DNA of 64,000 bases from Pseudomonas paraeruginosa PA7 (GCF_000017205.1 NC_009656.1:4034001-4098000); one strand, 5' to 3'. Shown: positions 54,309 through 62,892, counted from the first letter of the stretch. The notes: generated by a model not told the origin, from the sequence alone. Made by a program: numbers and translations.

Positions 54309-54416
54309 TTATTCGTCCACGGGTTGAAAGTTGCTGGAGCGCGAGCGCAGTGGGCAGGTATGGATACGCTCAGCGAAGAACGGCTTTGCCCATTCCTCCA
54401 TCGGCCCAAGAATCAT
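54309..54416 (-). pseudogene. Lipase 5' fragment in spacer 1 (35 codons)
   Basis: Encodes the same 35 residues followed by TAA as the fragment in spacer 2, exactly 938 bp away, with a few base differences in the spacers. Starts in the copy-1 stop (ATGA). It is closer to the other stub than to the resident lipase. Confidence 0.8.
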
Positions 54417-55207
54417 GGGGTCACCGGCTTGTTTTCCGTACAGCCGGGGTAGATGGTGCAGTAGTCACGACCATCCGGCATTCTGAAGGTGCTGAAGTCC
54501 TTGTAGTTTCCGTAGCAGAATGCATATTGATCTTCAAACCCTTTCCCCATACAGCGCTTCCACCCACCAGGAACCTTGACCCAGGTATCCTTCATATAGG
54601 GGCGCTCTTCGTCAGCCAACTTGATCCTCAACTTCACCGTCTTGCCGGGCAGTTGATCCAGGGTATAGGCCACGAAAGGTTTCGCTTTGCGCCGTACACC
54701 CGTCTCATCCATCCTTTTGCAATCGAGGAGCTTTCTCAGAACACGGGTCTTCCCGGCTGTACGAAACAGCCACTGGCATTGCCCGGCAAACTCGCTTTCC
54801 CCGGCCGCATTGAAAGTGCCCTTTTTCACCTCGACCAGCGTGTCTCGTACGACGATCAGGGCCGAGTCACGCCCGAAGTCCCCCCTAGCCTTGCCGTACC
54901 AGCCATAGATATAGAAATCGATGCTCTGCAGTACCAGAGGGCAGCCGCTGACCGTGCGACGTAACAAAATCTTCGAATCACGTTTGTACTTTTCCCGGCC
55001 CGAGTTGTAGCCAATTTTGGTATCCCGCCTACCCGGTACTGTGCAAGTCTCACCTTTGGCCGGGACATAGGCCGCCGTGGCTTCGTAAGTAAACTCAGGT
55101 GGCAGGTCCGCCGTAACGGTAAGACTGTTGGACTTGTCCAGGGCAATGCAGCCCTGTATCAACGTAAGGCAACTGGCAAGGGTCATGTTTTTAAGGGTGC
55201 GGTTCAT
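54413..55207 (-). CDS. Lipase immunity protein, copy 1 (chaperone-proximal)
   Basis: A 264-residue paralogue, the most diverged of the three at the signal (LASCLTLIQGC) and early mature region (ALDKSNSLTV, GRRDTKIG, YKRDSKIL) but identical in the centre. The variable patch reads ERPYMKD. It starts in the chaperone stop (ATGA). Being first in the array, it may be the original copy. Expression is translationally coupled to the upstream chaperone. Confidence 0.82.
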   Translation of the reverse strand: MNRTLKNMTLASCLTLIQGCIALDKSNSLTVTADLPPEFTYEATAAYVPAKGETCTVPGRRDTKIGYNSGREKYKRDSKILLRRTVSGCPLVLQSIDFYIYGWYGKARGDFGRDSALIVVRDTLVEVKKGTFNAAGESEFAGQCQWLFRTAGKTRVLRKLLDCKRMDETGVRRKAKPFVAYTLDQLPGKTVKLRIKLADEERPYMKDTWVKVPGGWKRCMGKGFEDQYAFCYGNYKDFSTFRMPDGRDYCTIYPGCTENKPVTP

Positions 55208-56052
55208 ACGGGGGCATCTCCTTGCCAGAACCGCACCTCCTGATACACACGCTCGAAATGCGTCGTGGGGGTTTCATCGGGCAGGGGTGACCAGGACCTG
55301 GGCAGGGCGTCATCCGATGCGAGCAAGCGTTGAAGCAGTAGAAAGCGGATCTGTTCAGGCGCCCGCCAGCCCCATGTGCGGGCCAGTTCCAACTGCGCCT
55401 GAAGCCAGGCGTCGGCATCCCGCTGCCCGGCCAATTCCGCAAACGGCTCCGTCCATTCGGCGATCAGGTAGCGCCAGGCGTTGTCGAACTGAATGCCTGC
55501 CGCCGTCTCCGAAGCCGTGGGGACAACGAGCCACGCCGGTTCGGCCGGCACGGGATGGTCGCCAGGGGCGGGGTTGTCGGCATGGAGCCATCGCCCGGCC
55601 AGCCAGTAGCACGCGCTGGAGATCGGCCCAAGGAACGCCGGGCGCTGCTCCGGCTGCAGGTGGGCCAGGGCGCGACCCAGCACGCGACTGTCGTGAAAGC
55701 GATAAAGCGCCTGGTTCGGCCGCTCGCCCGTTACCAGGCGAGCGCGCCAATGCCGGGCCAGCGACTCCAGATCACTGCTCGCGCTGCTGGCCAGCCAGCC
55801 CCAATGACGTTCGGGCGACTTGAGCAACGCCTGAATGACCGGATGGTCCAGCGCATCGAGCCGGAACAGGTAGGGACCTATCGCCGCCAGCGAACTGGCG
55901 GGCGTACCGCTATACAGATTGCCGTACTGGTGGGGTTCGCGCCCTTCGAGCAAGGCATCGCGCTCGTCGAGCTGGCCATCGGAGTCCAGTAGCAGATACA
56001 GGTATCGGCCCAGCTCACCTTGCTTCTGCAGCCATTGTTCGGCCGTGGTCAT
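55204..56052 (-). CDS. DUF4123 effector-loading chaperone (Tap/TEC-like)
   Basis: A 282-residue DUF4123-type adaptor: YLYLLLDSDGQLDERDALL near the start, GPYLFRLDALDHPVIQALL (about residues 60-80), then WGWLASSASSDLESLARHWRARL. Such proteins bind an effector and load it on the tip of a specific VgrG. It overlaps vgrG (ATGA) and immunity copy 1 (ATGA). By order it should load the lipase on the VgrG of this operon. Its last codons reappear as a trace in both spacers of the immunity array. Confidence 0.88.
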   Translation of the reverse strand: MTTAEQWLQKQGELGRYLYLLLDSDGQLDERDALLEGREPHQYGNLYSGTPASSLAAIGPYLFRLDALDHPVIQALLKSPERHWGWLASSASSDLESLARHWRARLVTGERPNQALYRFHDSRVLGRALAHLQPEQRPAFLGPISSACYWLAGRWLHADNPAPGDHPVPAEPAWLVVPTASETAAGIQFDNAWRYLIAEWTEPFAELAGQRDADAWLQAQLELARTWGWRAPEQIRFLLLQRLLASDDALPRSWSPLPDETPTTHFERVYQEVRFWQGDAPV

Positions 56053-58124
56053 GCGGCACCTCCAACACTGCACAGTCCATCGCGACAGATTTCGCAGAGC
56101 GGGCAGAAGTCCGCGGCACGTTGCCTGGCGGCAGCCACGAGAGGCAGCGAATTGGCGACGACGGTCTGTGGTGCTTCGGCCAGAACCTGGAGCGCCTGCT
56201 GCGGAGCGATGCCGGCCATGGGGGCTCCGCCCTGCACGATCGGCACGCTGCTGAAAATCCCCGCGGAGTTGATGACGATATGCTGTCCACCGGCCTTGAG
56301 TGTCAGGTTCATGTCGGCATCGACCACCACATTGGTGGCGGTGACGCGAGCCTGTGATCCGGCCTGCACGACCCAGGTGCCGTCCACGGCGATGCTGCCG
56401 GCACCGGTGATGGAAAGCAGTTCGTTGCCGCCGATCCGGGTGTTGCGCTCACCCTGGGTGGTATGCAGCTCATCGCCCTTGATCAGGCTGGAACTGTTCA
56501 TGTTCACCTGCTCAAAGCGGTCTTTTTCGACCAGGCTGCGGCTGTCCCGGCTTATCCGTTCGTGACGGTCATTGCCGATGCTGGTGTGACTGTCGTTGAG
56601 GATCAGTTGCTCGATATCACGCTGCGCGCGCAGGAAGATCTTTTCCTGGCCTGCCCGGTCTTCGATCGAAAGTTCGTTGTAGCCGCCGCTGTTCGGCGTA
56701 CTTCGACTACGTAATACGGTTCTGCTTTTGTTCGCCGGCAGCGCGTAGGGAACAGGTGTGGTCTTGTTCGGCACGACACCGGTAATCAACGGGCAGTCCG
56801 GGTTGCCTTCGAGGAAGCTCACCACCACTTCCATGCCAATGCGCGGGATGGTCACCGCGCCGAAACGCTCACCTGCCCAACTGGAAGCAACCCGCAGCCA
56901 GCAACTGCTTTTGTCGCTTCCCAGTTCCCGTCTGTCCCAATGTAGTTCGACCTTCACCCGCCCGTATTCATCACAGAAGACTTCCTCGCCGGCCGGACCG
57001 GTGACCCGAGCGGTCTGGCATCCCGGCAGGGGCCTGCGCGTCAGCAGCGGCGGCCGGAAAAACACATCCCATGGAATGGCGGTGAAGGTATTGCGATAAC
57101 CCTGGGTGAAGCGGTCTTCTGCCTGGCTATCGCCGGGCACGGACTCTTCGAGTGACTGGGGTTGCCGACCAGAGTGCGTGACGCTCAGCAACAACCACAG
57201 TTCGTTGCATGTCTTGCGCGGATGTTCGGTCAGCTTGAAGAAGTGACCGCTGCGCAACGTCGGCTGATCGCTCTGGCCTTCGGCCAGCTGGTAATCGACA
57301 CGATGCCGTTCCAGAGCCTGTCTGGCCAACACCTGCCCACGCTCCAGCGTGGTGATCGGCGAAGGATAACGATAGTCCTCGAGGGCCGGCTCGAACTCCG
57401 CGGTGAACTGGCTTTCCAGCAACAGGCTTGGCCGCTTCAGGTCGTAGTCGCGGCGAGTCACCTTGCTGGTGCGGGAACTGAAACGCTGGGAAAACCGATT
57501 GACCACCGGATGATCGGCGACCGTCCCAGTATCCTGGCGGTATGGCGTACATCCCAGCAAGGGGAACCAGGCCTGGTCCTCGGTAAACACCAGCAGGTGA
57601 GTATCCGCTGAATGCTGGTGGTGCCAAGCGATGCCGTCCTCTGCACACAGCCGTTGGATGAAATCGAAATCACTTTCACCGTACTGAGTGCAGTATTCGC
57701 GTTCCGGGCTGGTGTGGACATTGAAGACGTAGACATCAGGCTGGATACCATGGCCTGCCAGCACCTGGGCGATGATCTGCGGTACTGTCAGGTGCTGGAA
57801 AATGCGCTGGTTGAAGCTGAACTGCAGGTAGTGCAATACCGGCACCAGGGTCAGGTGATAGCGCGCCAGGCGCCTACCGGCTTCGCCCACGTACACGTCT
57901 TCGATATGCCCATGGATCCCTTCGCCGCTCAGGCCGAACTGGAGAAACGCCGGTTGACCGAGCAAACCCTCCAGGTCGAAATCGGGGTTCTCGCTGAGCA
58001 GTTCGATGCGGATGGAATAAAGGGTGCTGATGGCTTCGGTGCCATCGAAAGCCAGCACCTTGAAGTCGTTGCGTACGGAGGGGATCGATAGCGCAAAGTG
58101 CGCACTATTGGCTGGCGCGAACAT
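56049..58124 (-). CDS. vgrG: VgrG, type VI secretion tip protein
   Basis: A 691-residue VgrG with a gp27-like base (FALSIPSVRNDFKVLAFDGTEAISTLYSIRIELLSENP, residues about 11-48), the gp5-like OB fold (RVTGPAGEEVFCDEYGRVKVELHWDRRE), SCWLRVASSWAGERFGAVTIPRIGMEVVVSFLEGNPDCPLITG and a beta-helix needle. It ends in a short extension with four cysteines (FCPLCEICRDGLCSVGGAA), not an enzymatic domain. The tail is probably the cargo/adaptor binding end. First gene of the operon, with AAGGAAAAG before ATG 58122-58124. No PAAR gene or structural type VI genes nearby, so it is an orphan cargo island. Confidence 0.93.
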   Translation of the reverse strand: MFAPANSAHFALSIPSVRNDFKVLAFDGTEAISTLYSIRIELLSENPDFDLEGLLGQPAFLQFGLSGEGIHGHIEDVYVGEAGRRLARYHLTLVPVLHYLQFSFNQRIFQHLTVPQIIAQVLAGHGIQPDVYVFNVHTSPEREYCTQYGESDFDFIQRLCAEDGIAWHHQHSADTHLLVFTEDQAWFPLLGCTPYRQDTGTVADHPVVNRFSQRFSSRTSKVTRRDYDLKRPSLLLESQFTAEFEPALEDYRYPSPITTLERGQVLARQALERHRVDYQLAEGQSDQPTLRSGHFFKLTEHPRKTCNELWLLLSVTHSGRQPQSLEESVPGDSQAEDRFTQGYRNTFTAIPWDVFFRPPLLTRRPLPGCQTARVTGPAGEEVFCDEYGRVKVELHWDRRELGSDKSSCWLRVASSWAGERFGAVTIPRIGMEVVVSFLEGNPDCPLITGVVPNKTTPVPYALPANKSRTVLRSRSTPNSGGYNELSIEDRAGQEKIFLRAQRDIEQLILNDSHTSIGNDRHERISRDSRSLVEKDRFEQVNMNSSSLIKGDELHTTQGERNTRIGGNELLSITGAGSIAVDGTWVVQAGSQARVTATNVVVDADMNLTLKAGGQHIVINSAGIFSSVPIVQGGAPMAGIAPQQALQVLAEAPQTVVANSLPLVAAARQRAADFCPLCEICRDGLCSVGGAA

Positions 58125-58449
58125 TCTTGCTTTTCCTTAAGCCGGACCGCCCAGGTGCAAGCAGCACTTGTAAAAATGCTGCCGCGCGGACATGGAGCGG
58201 GGACTCTAGCAAGTCTGCTTTCGAACGTATGCGCAGAAAATTCTGAAGTTGCTTGCCAGTCGGGAGCGACTCTGTTGGGCCCGCTTCCGTTTCACATGGC
58301 CAGCCAAGGGACTGCGCAGGCCGTCGCCACAATGCTCTTGCAGTTATCGGACGGCCTTGCCTTTCGGCACTGCTGGCTCCAGGCCGGCGAAACGGCGAGA
58401 TGAGCGGCCACCGCCTGCCGCCGTCGCAGACCCGATTCCGGCGCCGCCA
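58125..58449. promoter_or_regulatory. 325-bp intergenic region with the vgrG promoter
   Basis: Contains the leader of vgrG and the end of the response regulator gene. An inverted repeat GCAGCA-N10-TGCTGC at 58161-58182 lies about 40 bp upstream of the vgrG ATG and may be an operator. No convincing sigma-54 or sigma-70 pattern was found on inspection. GC drops around 58215-58260, suggesting promoter DNA. Confidence 0.4.
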
Positions 58450-59082
58450 CTACTTCCCTTCCCCATCGCCCAGCGCCGCCCGGTACTTCACCGCCGCGGC
58501 GGTGCGCGAGGGCACGTCGAGCGCCTTGAGCAGCGACGAGACATGGATCCGCACGGTGTAGTGGGAGATGTCCAGGACGCGGCCGATCTCCTTGTTGCTC
58601 TTGCCCTGGGCCAGCAGGCGGAGGACGTCGAGCTGGCGCTCGGTGAGCCCGTCCAGCAACGCCGACGACTCCAGCGGCAGCAGGCCGGACGGTTCGTAGC
58701 GCACCAGCACCTCGCCGGCGCGGATGGCGAGGATCGCCTCGCCGAGTTCCTCGGGGGCGATGCTCTTGCCGAGGAAGCCGTCGACGCCGGCGTCCATCAC
58801 CTCGGCGATGAGTTGCGGGTCGTCGACCATGGAGACGACGATCAGGGCGGTGCGCGGAAACCGCCGGCGCAGGTCGGCGAGCAGGTCGATGCGGGTCAGG
58901 CCGGGAAAGCGCAGGTCGAGGATCAGCGAGTCCGGCTCCTCGCCCTGTTCGGCCAGGTGCACGACCCCGGCGAGATCGCCCGCCTCCTCGAGACTGGCGT
59001 CGGGCAGCAGGCGCTGGAGGGTGCGCAGCATGCCCTCGCGAAACAACGGGTGGTCGTCGGCTACGATGATGCGGCCTGTCAT
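58450..59082 (-). CDS. NarL/FixJ-type response regulator (PA1397-like)
   Basis: A 210-residue two-component regulator: receiver with D9-D10, phospho-acceptor D56 in LILDLRFP and the conserved Lys in FLGKSI, then a LuxR-type HTH (LTERQLDVLRLLAQGKSNKEIGRVLDISHYTVRIHVSSLLKAL, about residues 144-186). Divergent from the hybrid sensor kinase with a 141-bp gap, which is its probable partner. In P. aeruginosa the PA1396/PA1397 pair has been linked to sensing DSF-type fatty acid signals from other bacteria. Confidence 0.93.
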   Translation of the reverse strand: MTGRIIVADDHPLFREGMLRTLQRLLPDASLEEAGDLAGVVHLAEQGEEPDSLILDLRFPGLTRIDLLADLRRRFPRTALIVVSMVDDPQLIAEVMDAGVDGFLGKSIAPEELGEAILAIRAGEVLVRYEPSGLLPLESSALLDGLTERQLDVLRLLAQGKSNKEIGRVLDISHYTVRIHVSSLLKALDVPSRTAAAVKYRAALGDGEGK

Positions 59083-59223
59083 TCTGGTGCTCTCCGGAGT
59101 CGCACTTTCCGCCGCGCATGCTACCTTAGCCCGCTATCGCCGCGCCCGCCCTTTGTCCGCCCGCGTGACGAAGGGGGCGAAACCGGAAGGCGCCGCGACG
59201 GCCCCATGCACAAGGAGGTGCAC

Positions 59224-60846
59224 ATGAAGTTCGAGAAGAATACCGAGCTGGACCAGGCCAACCTGCGCCTGATCGTGGCCACCTGCGCGATCGCCTATGT
59301 CGTGCTGATCGGCCTGCTGCCCGGGCTGAAAGTCGAGACCTACCTGCCGATCGTCGTCTATTACGGCCTTTTCCTGGTCGCCTCGGTTGTCCTGCGCCAG
59401 GCCATCGTGCGCTGGCCGGGCCACTACCCGGCACGGCGGGTCTTCTCCATGCTGCATGACTACGCCGGCACCTCGTTCGGCCTGGTGGTGGGCGGCGAGG
59501 CGGCGCTGCCGCTGTACGCGGTGATGGTCTGGATCAACCTCGGCAACGGCATGCGCTACGGCTCGCGTTACCTGGCCATCGCCACCGCGCTGGCGCTGCT
59601 GGCGCTGCTGGTCATCTATCGGCTGACCCCGGCCTGGCAGGCGCAGCCGTTCATGCTGCTGATGCTGATGACCACCAGCACGGTGATCCCCTTCTATGCC
59701 CATCTCCTGCTGGAGCGCACGCGCAAGGCCACCGAGGAAGCGCTGCAGGCCAACCGGGAGAAGTCGCGACTGCTGGCCCAGGCCAGCCACGACCTGCGCC
59801 AGCCGATCCACTCCATCGGCCTGTTCACCGCCTGCCTGCGCGACGCCCGGCTGGGCGACGAGGAACGGCGGCTGGTGGACAACATCGATCGTTCGCTGCT
59901 CAACGTGTCGCAGCTGTTCCGCTCGATCCTCGACCTCTATACCCTGGACAACGGCCGGATCCAGCCCAAGCAGGAGAACGTGCACCTCGGCGAGCTGCTG
60001 CGCGACCTGGTCCGGCGCAACGCCGAGGCGGCGCGCTGGGCCGGCGTGGAGCTGCGCCTGCGGCCCTGTCGGCTCTGGACCCGGACCGATCCCGGGCTGC
60101 TCACCACCATGCTGCAGAACCTGCTCTCCAACAGCCTCAAGTACGCCGCCGAGCGGCCGCTGCTGATCGGCGTGCGGCGGCGCGGCGAGGGCCTCGCGGT
60201 GACGATCTACGATCAGGGCCGGGGAATCGCCGAGGAGCACCTGCCACGGGTCTTCGAGGAGTTCTACCGGGTCCGCGAGACGCGTGACCGCGACGTCGAG
60301 GGCATCGGCCTGGGCCTGGCCATCGTCCGCCGCCTCGGCCAGTTGACCGGCATCGAGGTGGCACTGCGCTCGCAGGTCGGTCGCGGCACCGCGGTGACCC
60401 TGCACGGCCTGCCGGCGATTGCCGCGCAGGCCCTGCCACGTCGCGACGATCCGCTGCAGGCCGGCCTGCTCGGCGGCCTGCGGGTGTGCCTGGTGGAGGA
60501 CGACCACAACGTCCTGCGCGCCACCTCGGCGCTACTGGAACGCTGGGGTTGCACGGTACAGGCGGAAACCTCGGCGCAGGGTTGGCAAACCGATTGCGAC
60601 ATCCTCGTCGTCGACTACGACCTCGGGCCGCACGCCTCCGGTGTCGAGTGCATCGAGCGGGTCCGCCGGCAACGGGGAGAGGCGGTGCCGGCATTGGTCA
60701 TCAGCGGCCACGACATCGAACGCATCCAGGCCGACGTGGAAGACGCCGGCATCGCCCTGCTCTCCAAGCCGGTGCGCCCCAGCGAACTGCGCATGACCCT
60801 GCGCGCGCTGCGCGAGCGGTCCGCCACCACGGACCAGGCGTCATGA
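59224..60846 (+). CDS. Hybrid sensor histidine kinase with RpfC-like membrane domain (PA1396-like)
   Basis: A 540-residue kinase. About five transmembrane helices (residues 15-165) make the input domain, similar to the DSF-sensing RpfC type. Then a coiled coil and the HisKA box ASHDLRQPIHSIGLF, the N box LQNLLSNSLKYAA, the G boxes DQGRGI and GIGLGLAIVRRLG, and a C-terminal receiver with VEDDH and phospho-acceptor Asp in VVDYDLG. I chose ATG 59224 (MKFEKN) since AAGGAGG is 7 nt upstream; ATG 59206 is six codons earlier. The sister gene runs the other way. Confidence 0.93.
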   Translation: MKFEKNTELDQANLRLIVATCAIAYVVLIGLLPGLKVETYLPIVVYYGLFLVASVVLRQAIVRWPGHYPARRVFSMLHDYAGTSFGLVVGGEAALPLYAVMVWINLGNGMRYGSRYLAIATALALLALLVIYRLTPAWQAQPFMLLMLMTTSTVIPFYAHLLLERTRKATEEALQANREKSRLLAQASHDLRQPIHSIGLFTACLRDARLGDEERRLVDNIDRSLLNVSQLFRSILDLYTLDNGRIQPKQENVHLGELLRDLVRRNAEAARWAGVELRLRPCRLWTRTDPGLLTTMLQNLLSNSLKYAAERPLLIGVRRRGEGLAVTIYDQGRGIAEEHLPRVFEEFYRVRETRDRDVEGIGLGLAIVRRLGQLTGIEVALRSQVGRGTAVTLHGLPAIAAQALPRRDDPLQAGLLGGLRVCLVEDDHNVLRATSALLERWGCTVQAETSAQGWQTDCDILVVDYDLGPHASGVECIERVRRQRGEAVPALVISGHDIERIQADVEDAGIALLSKPVRPSELRMTLRALRERSATTDQAS

Positions 60847-60923
60847 GGAAGAACCGCCGCGCAACGGACGTGCGCGGCACTGCGGCCCCGGACCCCGGGT
60901 CTCCGCGCCAGCGATCCGCCGTC

Positions 60924-61340
60924 CTACGGCGGGCCGTACTTGATGCCACTGCAGCCGTGGGACAGCAGCAGCTCGCCGTCGTCGGCCTCGAACTGGGTGA
61001 TCCGCTTGCTCTTGTCGACGGTGATGTTGATGATGCAGCGGTTGGGATGGTTGACGGTGTCCCAGTAGTTGGTGTTGACCATCACGTTGCCCTGCATTTC
61101 CGAGCTGCTGCCTACCACTTCGTAGCGGGAATAACTGGTGTCGGTGTACCACTGCATCACCACCTGCGAACCGTCGGCGGTGCGCTGCATGTTCTGCGGC
61201 GTACCGAAGAAGGCTATCGCTTCCTCGGCGGAGCGGCCCTTCCACTGGCTGCGGGCGTACACCTCGGGCAGCGTGTCCATCTGGATGCAGCCGCCCAGGG
61301 AGAGCGACGCCAGCAATGGCGCGATGAATATCCGGCGCAT
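60924..61340 (-). CDS. Small lipoprotein, 138 residues
   Basis: MRRIFIAPLLASLSLGGC is a classic lipoprotein signal; the mature protein begins CIQMDTLPEVYARSQWKGRSAEEAIAFFGTPQNMQ and has beta-rich repeats (SQVVMQWYTDTSYSRYEVVG). Fold resembles small periplasmic SmpA/OmlA-like modules, but no family is confirmed. ATG 61338-61340 has AAGGAAGGAACC upstream. Convergent with the sensor kinase (77-bp gap). Confidence 0.85.
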   Translation of the reverse strand: MRRIFIAPLLASLSLGGCIQMDTLPEVYARSQWKGRSAEEAIAFFGTPQNMQRTADGSQVVMQWYTDTSYSRYEVVGSSSEMQGNVMVNTNYWDTVNHPNRCIINITVDKSKRITQFEADDGELLLSHGCSGIKYGPP

Positions 61341-61703
61341 GGTTCCTTCCTTGTCTCGTGCGTCCAGCACAACCGGGTTTCCGCGAAGCGGGGGATCGAG
61401 GGCGGGACTATAGCGCCGCGTCGGCGCACCCCGAATAGCACATAGGTACTAGTCGAGCGCCCGGCCCCGATGCGGAAGAAGTCCGCCACGGCGAACACGC
61501 CCATCGCCCGGCAACCGTCGTAGGCCAGTACCTCCTTCATTGTTCCTCCTGGCCCGATCGGACTATGAAAAGGCCCTTTCGAGGATCGTTTACCGTGGTG
61601 CGCCAACCTGACATGGACGGGTTCTTGGTTGCCCAGTCGACACCTCGTGATATCCCGTGCAGACCGATCGGACTATCGCAGAGAAGCCAGGAGGCAGCCT
61701 TCC
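61341..61703. other. 363-bp disturbed gap with a decapitated ORF start
   Basis: No intact gene. On the minus strand an ATG at 61538-61540 with a perfect AGGAGG, 5 nt ahead, opens MKEVLAYDGCRAMGVFAVADFFR and continues in frame only into the overlapping lipoprotein gene. It looks like the 5' end of a gene whose remainder has been lost. The rest holds the lipoprotein leader and the ribosome site of the hydrolase remnant. Confidence 0.5.
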
Positions 61704-62042
61704 ATGAAGCCCATGGACAGCCGCGAATACCGGATCGACACACCCCACGGGCAGCTCTTCGCCAAACGCTGGACGCCCGCCGCGGCCGGCGCCGCAGCGC
61801 CGAGCGTACTGCTGCACGAATCGCTGGGCTGCGTGGCGTTGTGGCGGAACGTCCCCGAGCGCCTGGCGGCCGCCAGCGGACATCCGGTAGTGGCCTATGA
61901 CCGCCTCGGATTCGGCCGTTCGGCGGCCTACCCCGGCGCCCTGCCACTGAGTTTCATCGGAGACGAGGCGCATCTGGACTTTCCCGCCGTGCTCCGGCAA
62001 CTGGGCATCGAGCGCTTCATCGCCTTCGGCCACAGCGTCGGC
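61704..62042 (+). pseudogene. Truncated alpha/beta hydrolase
   Basis: The ATG at 61704 with AGGAGG upstream begins MKPMDSREYRIDTPHGQLFAKRW and shows the oxyanion region LLHESLGC, AYDRLGFGRS and the nucleophile elbow FGHSVGG. Homology ends right after this motif, where the frame runs into the antisense strand of the methyltransferase. About 110 of some 260 residues remain; the acid and His of the triad are absent. The breakpoint is the 3' end of the methyltransferase gene. Confidence 0.75.
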
Positions 62043-62045
62043 GGC

Positions 62046-62798
62046 TCAGCGGAGCATGCCGGCGCGCACCGTCAGCGGCCAGCGGACCCGCCGGCGGAGC
62101 CACGGGTCGCCCCAGGCCTCGCGCAGTTGCGCGGCGAACGCGACAACCGGGTCCTGGCCCAGGGCCTTGCCCGCTTCCTTCACCGCCGACCAGGTGCCGA
62201 CGTAGCCGAGCAGGTCGTCCACGCTCCACTCCACCTCGATGGCCAGAGCCGGCAGGCGTCGCTCCTCGAAGGGGAACGGCAGGTTGCGATAGCCTTCCTC
62301 CACGTGGCGGCGCTCGGCCGGCCAGTAGGGACCGACGACCTGGTGGTAGAAGTGCTGGAGCAACGGCTCCATGGGCCCGTCGACATGCAGCACGCCATAG
62401 GTGACCAGAGCCAGGATCGCGTCCGCGCGGGCCACTCGCCGGGCCTCCTGGTAGAAACGCGGCAGGTCCAGCCAGTGGGCGGCCTGGGCGACGGTCACCA
62501 GGTCCACGCTGGCCGCCGCCAGGCCGCTGTCCTCGGCCAACGCGACGCGGTAGTCGACCCGCGGGTGGGCCTGCGCCTTGTCGATCTGCGCAGCGCTGGC
62601 GTCGGTGGCGACCACCCGCTCGAAGCGCTCGGCCAGCAGCACCGAGAGTTGACCGGTGCCGCAGCCGCAATCCAGGGCCAGGCCGCGGCCAGGGCTGAGC
62701 GCGGCCAGTTCCTCCACCAGACGCGGCGGGTAGCTCGGCCGGTGTGCCGCGTAGTTCGCCGAGCCGGTGGAGAAATGATCCTTGAAGTGGGTGGTCAT
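62046..62798 (-). CDS. Class I SAM-dependent methyltransferase
   Basis: A 250-residue methyltransferase: LALDCGCGTGQLSVLLAERF (motif I, about residues 40-60), VVATDASAAQI (motif II), DLVTVAQAAHWLDLPRFYQEARRV. It resembles the trans-aconitate/TMT-like methyltransferases. The ATG at 62796-62798 has GGAGAC upstream. It is the only intact gene between two broken ones and may have arrived with the rearrangement. Substrate unknown. Confidence 0.85.
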   Translation of the reverse strand: MTTHFKDHFSTGSANYAAHRPSYPPRLVEELAALSPGRGLALDCGCGTGQLSVLLAERFERVVATDASAAQIDKAQAHPRVDYRVALAEDSGLAAASVDLVTVAQAAHWLDLPRFYQEARRVARADAILALVTYGVLHVDGPMEPLLQHFYHQVVGPYWPAERRHVEEGYRNLPFPFEERRLPALAIEVEWSVDDLLGYVGTWSAVKEAGKALGQDPVVAFAAQLREAWGDPWLRRRVRWPLTVRAGMLR

Positions 62799-62892
62799 GG
62801 CTGTCTCCGGAAGTGGCGGTGCCACCATAGGCTAGGCGAATGCCGATGGCGGCGAAATAGGGCTTTGGAAGGGCCGCGGCGGTACCCGTCGC

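Larger units (their letters stand above)
52540..55207 (-). repeat. Tandem array of 938-bp immunity units
   Basis: Three head-to-tail copies of the immunity gene start at 55207, 54269 and 53331, exactly 938 bp apart. Units 54270-55207 and 53332-54269 are complete, each an immunity gene plus a 143-bp spacer; the third joins the intact lipase. The middle of the genes is almost identical, indicating recent duplication or gene conversion. Confidence 0.9.

Noticed and set aside
53371..54416. The 35-codon stubs as true small immunity or regulator peptides
   Set aside because: They align end to end with the lipase N-terminus and are followed by chaperone-end sequence, so a recombination scar explains them better.
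53332..55207. The 938-bp repeats as an assembly artefact
   Set aside because: The copies differ at defined coding positions, spacers differ by a few bases, and reading frames stay intact in all three. Collapse or duplication errors would give identical copies. Long reads would settle it.
58125..58260. Sigma-54 promoter for vgrG
   Set aside because: TGGC-like sequences occur but no GG-N10-GC with correct spacing was found.
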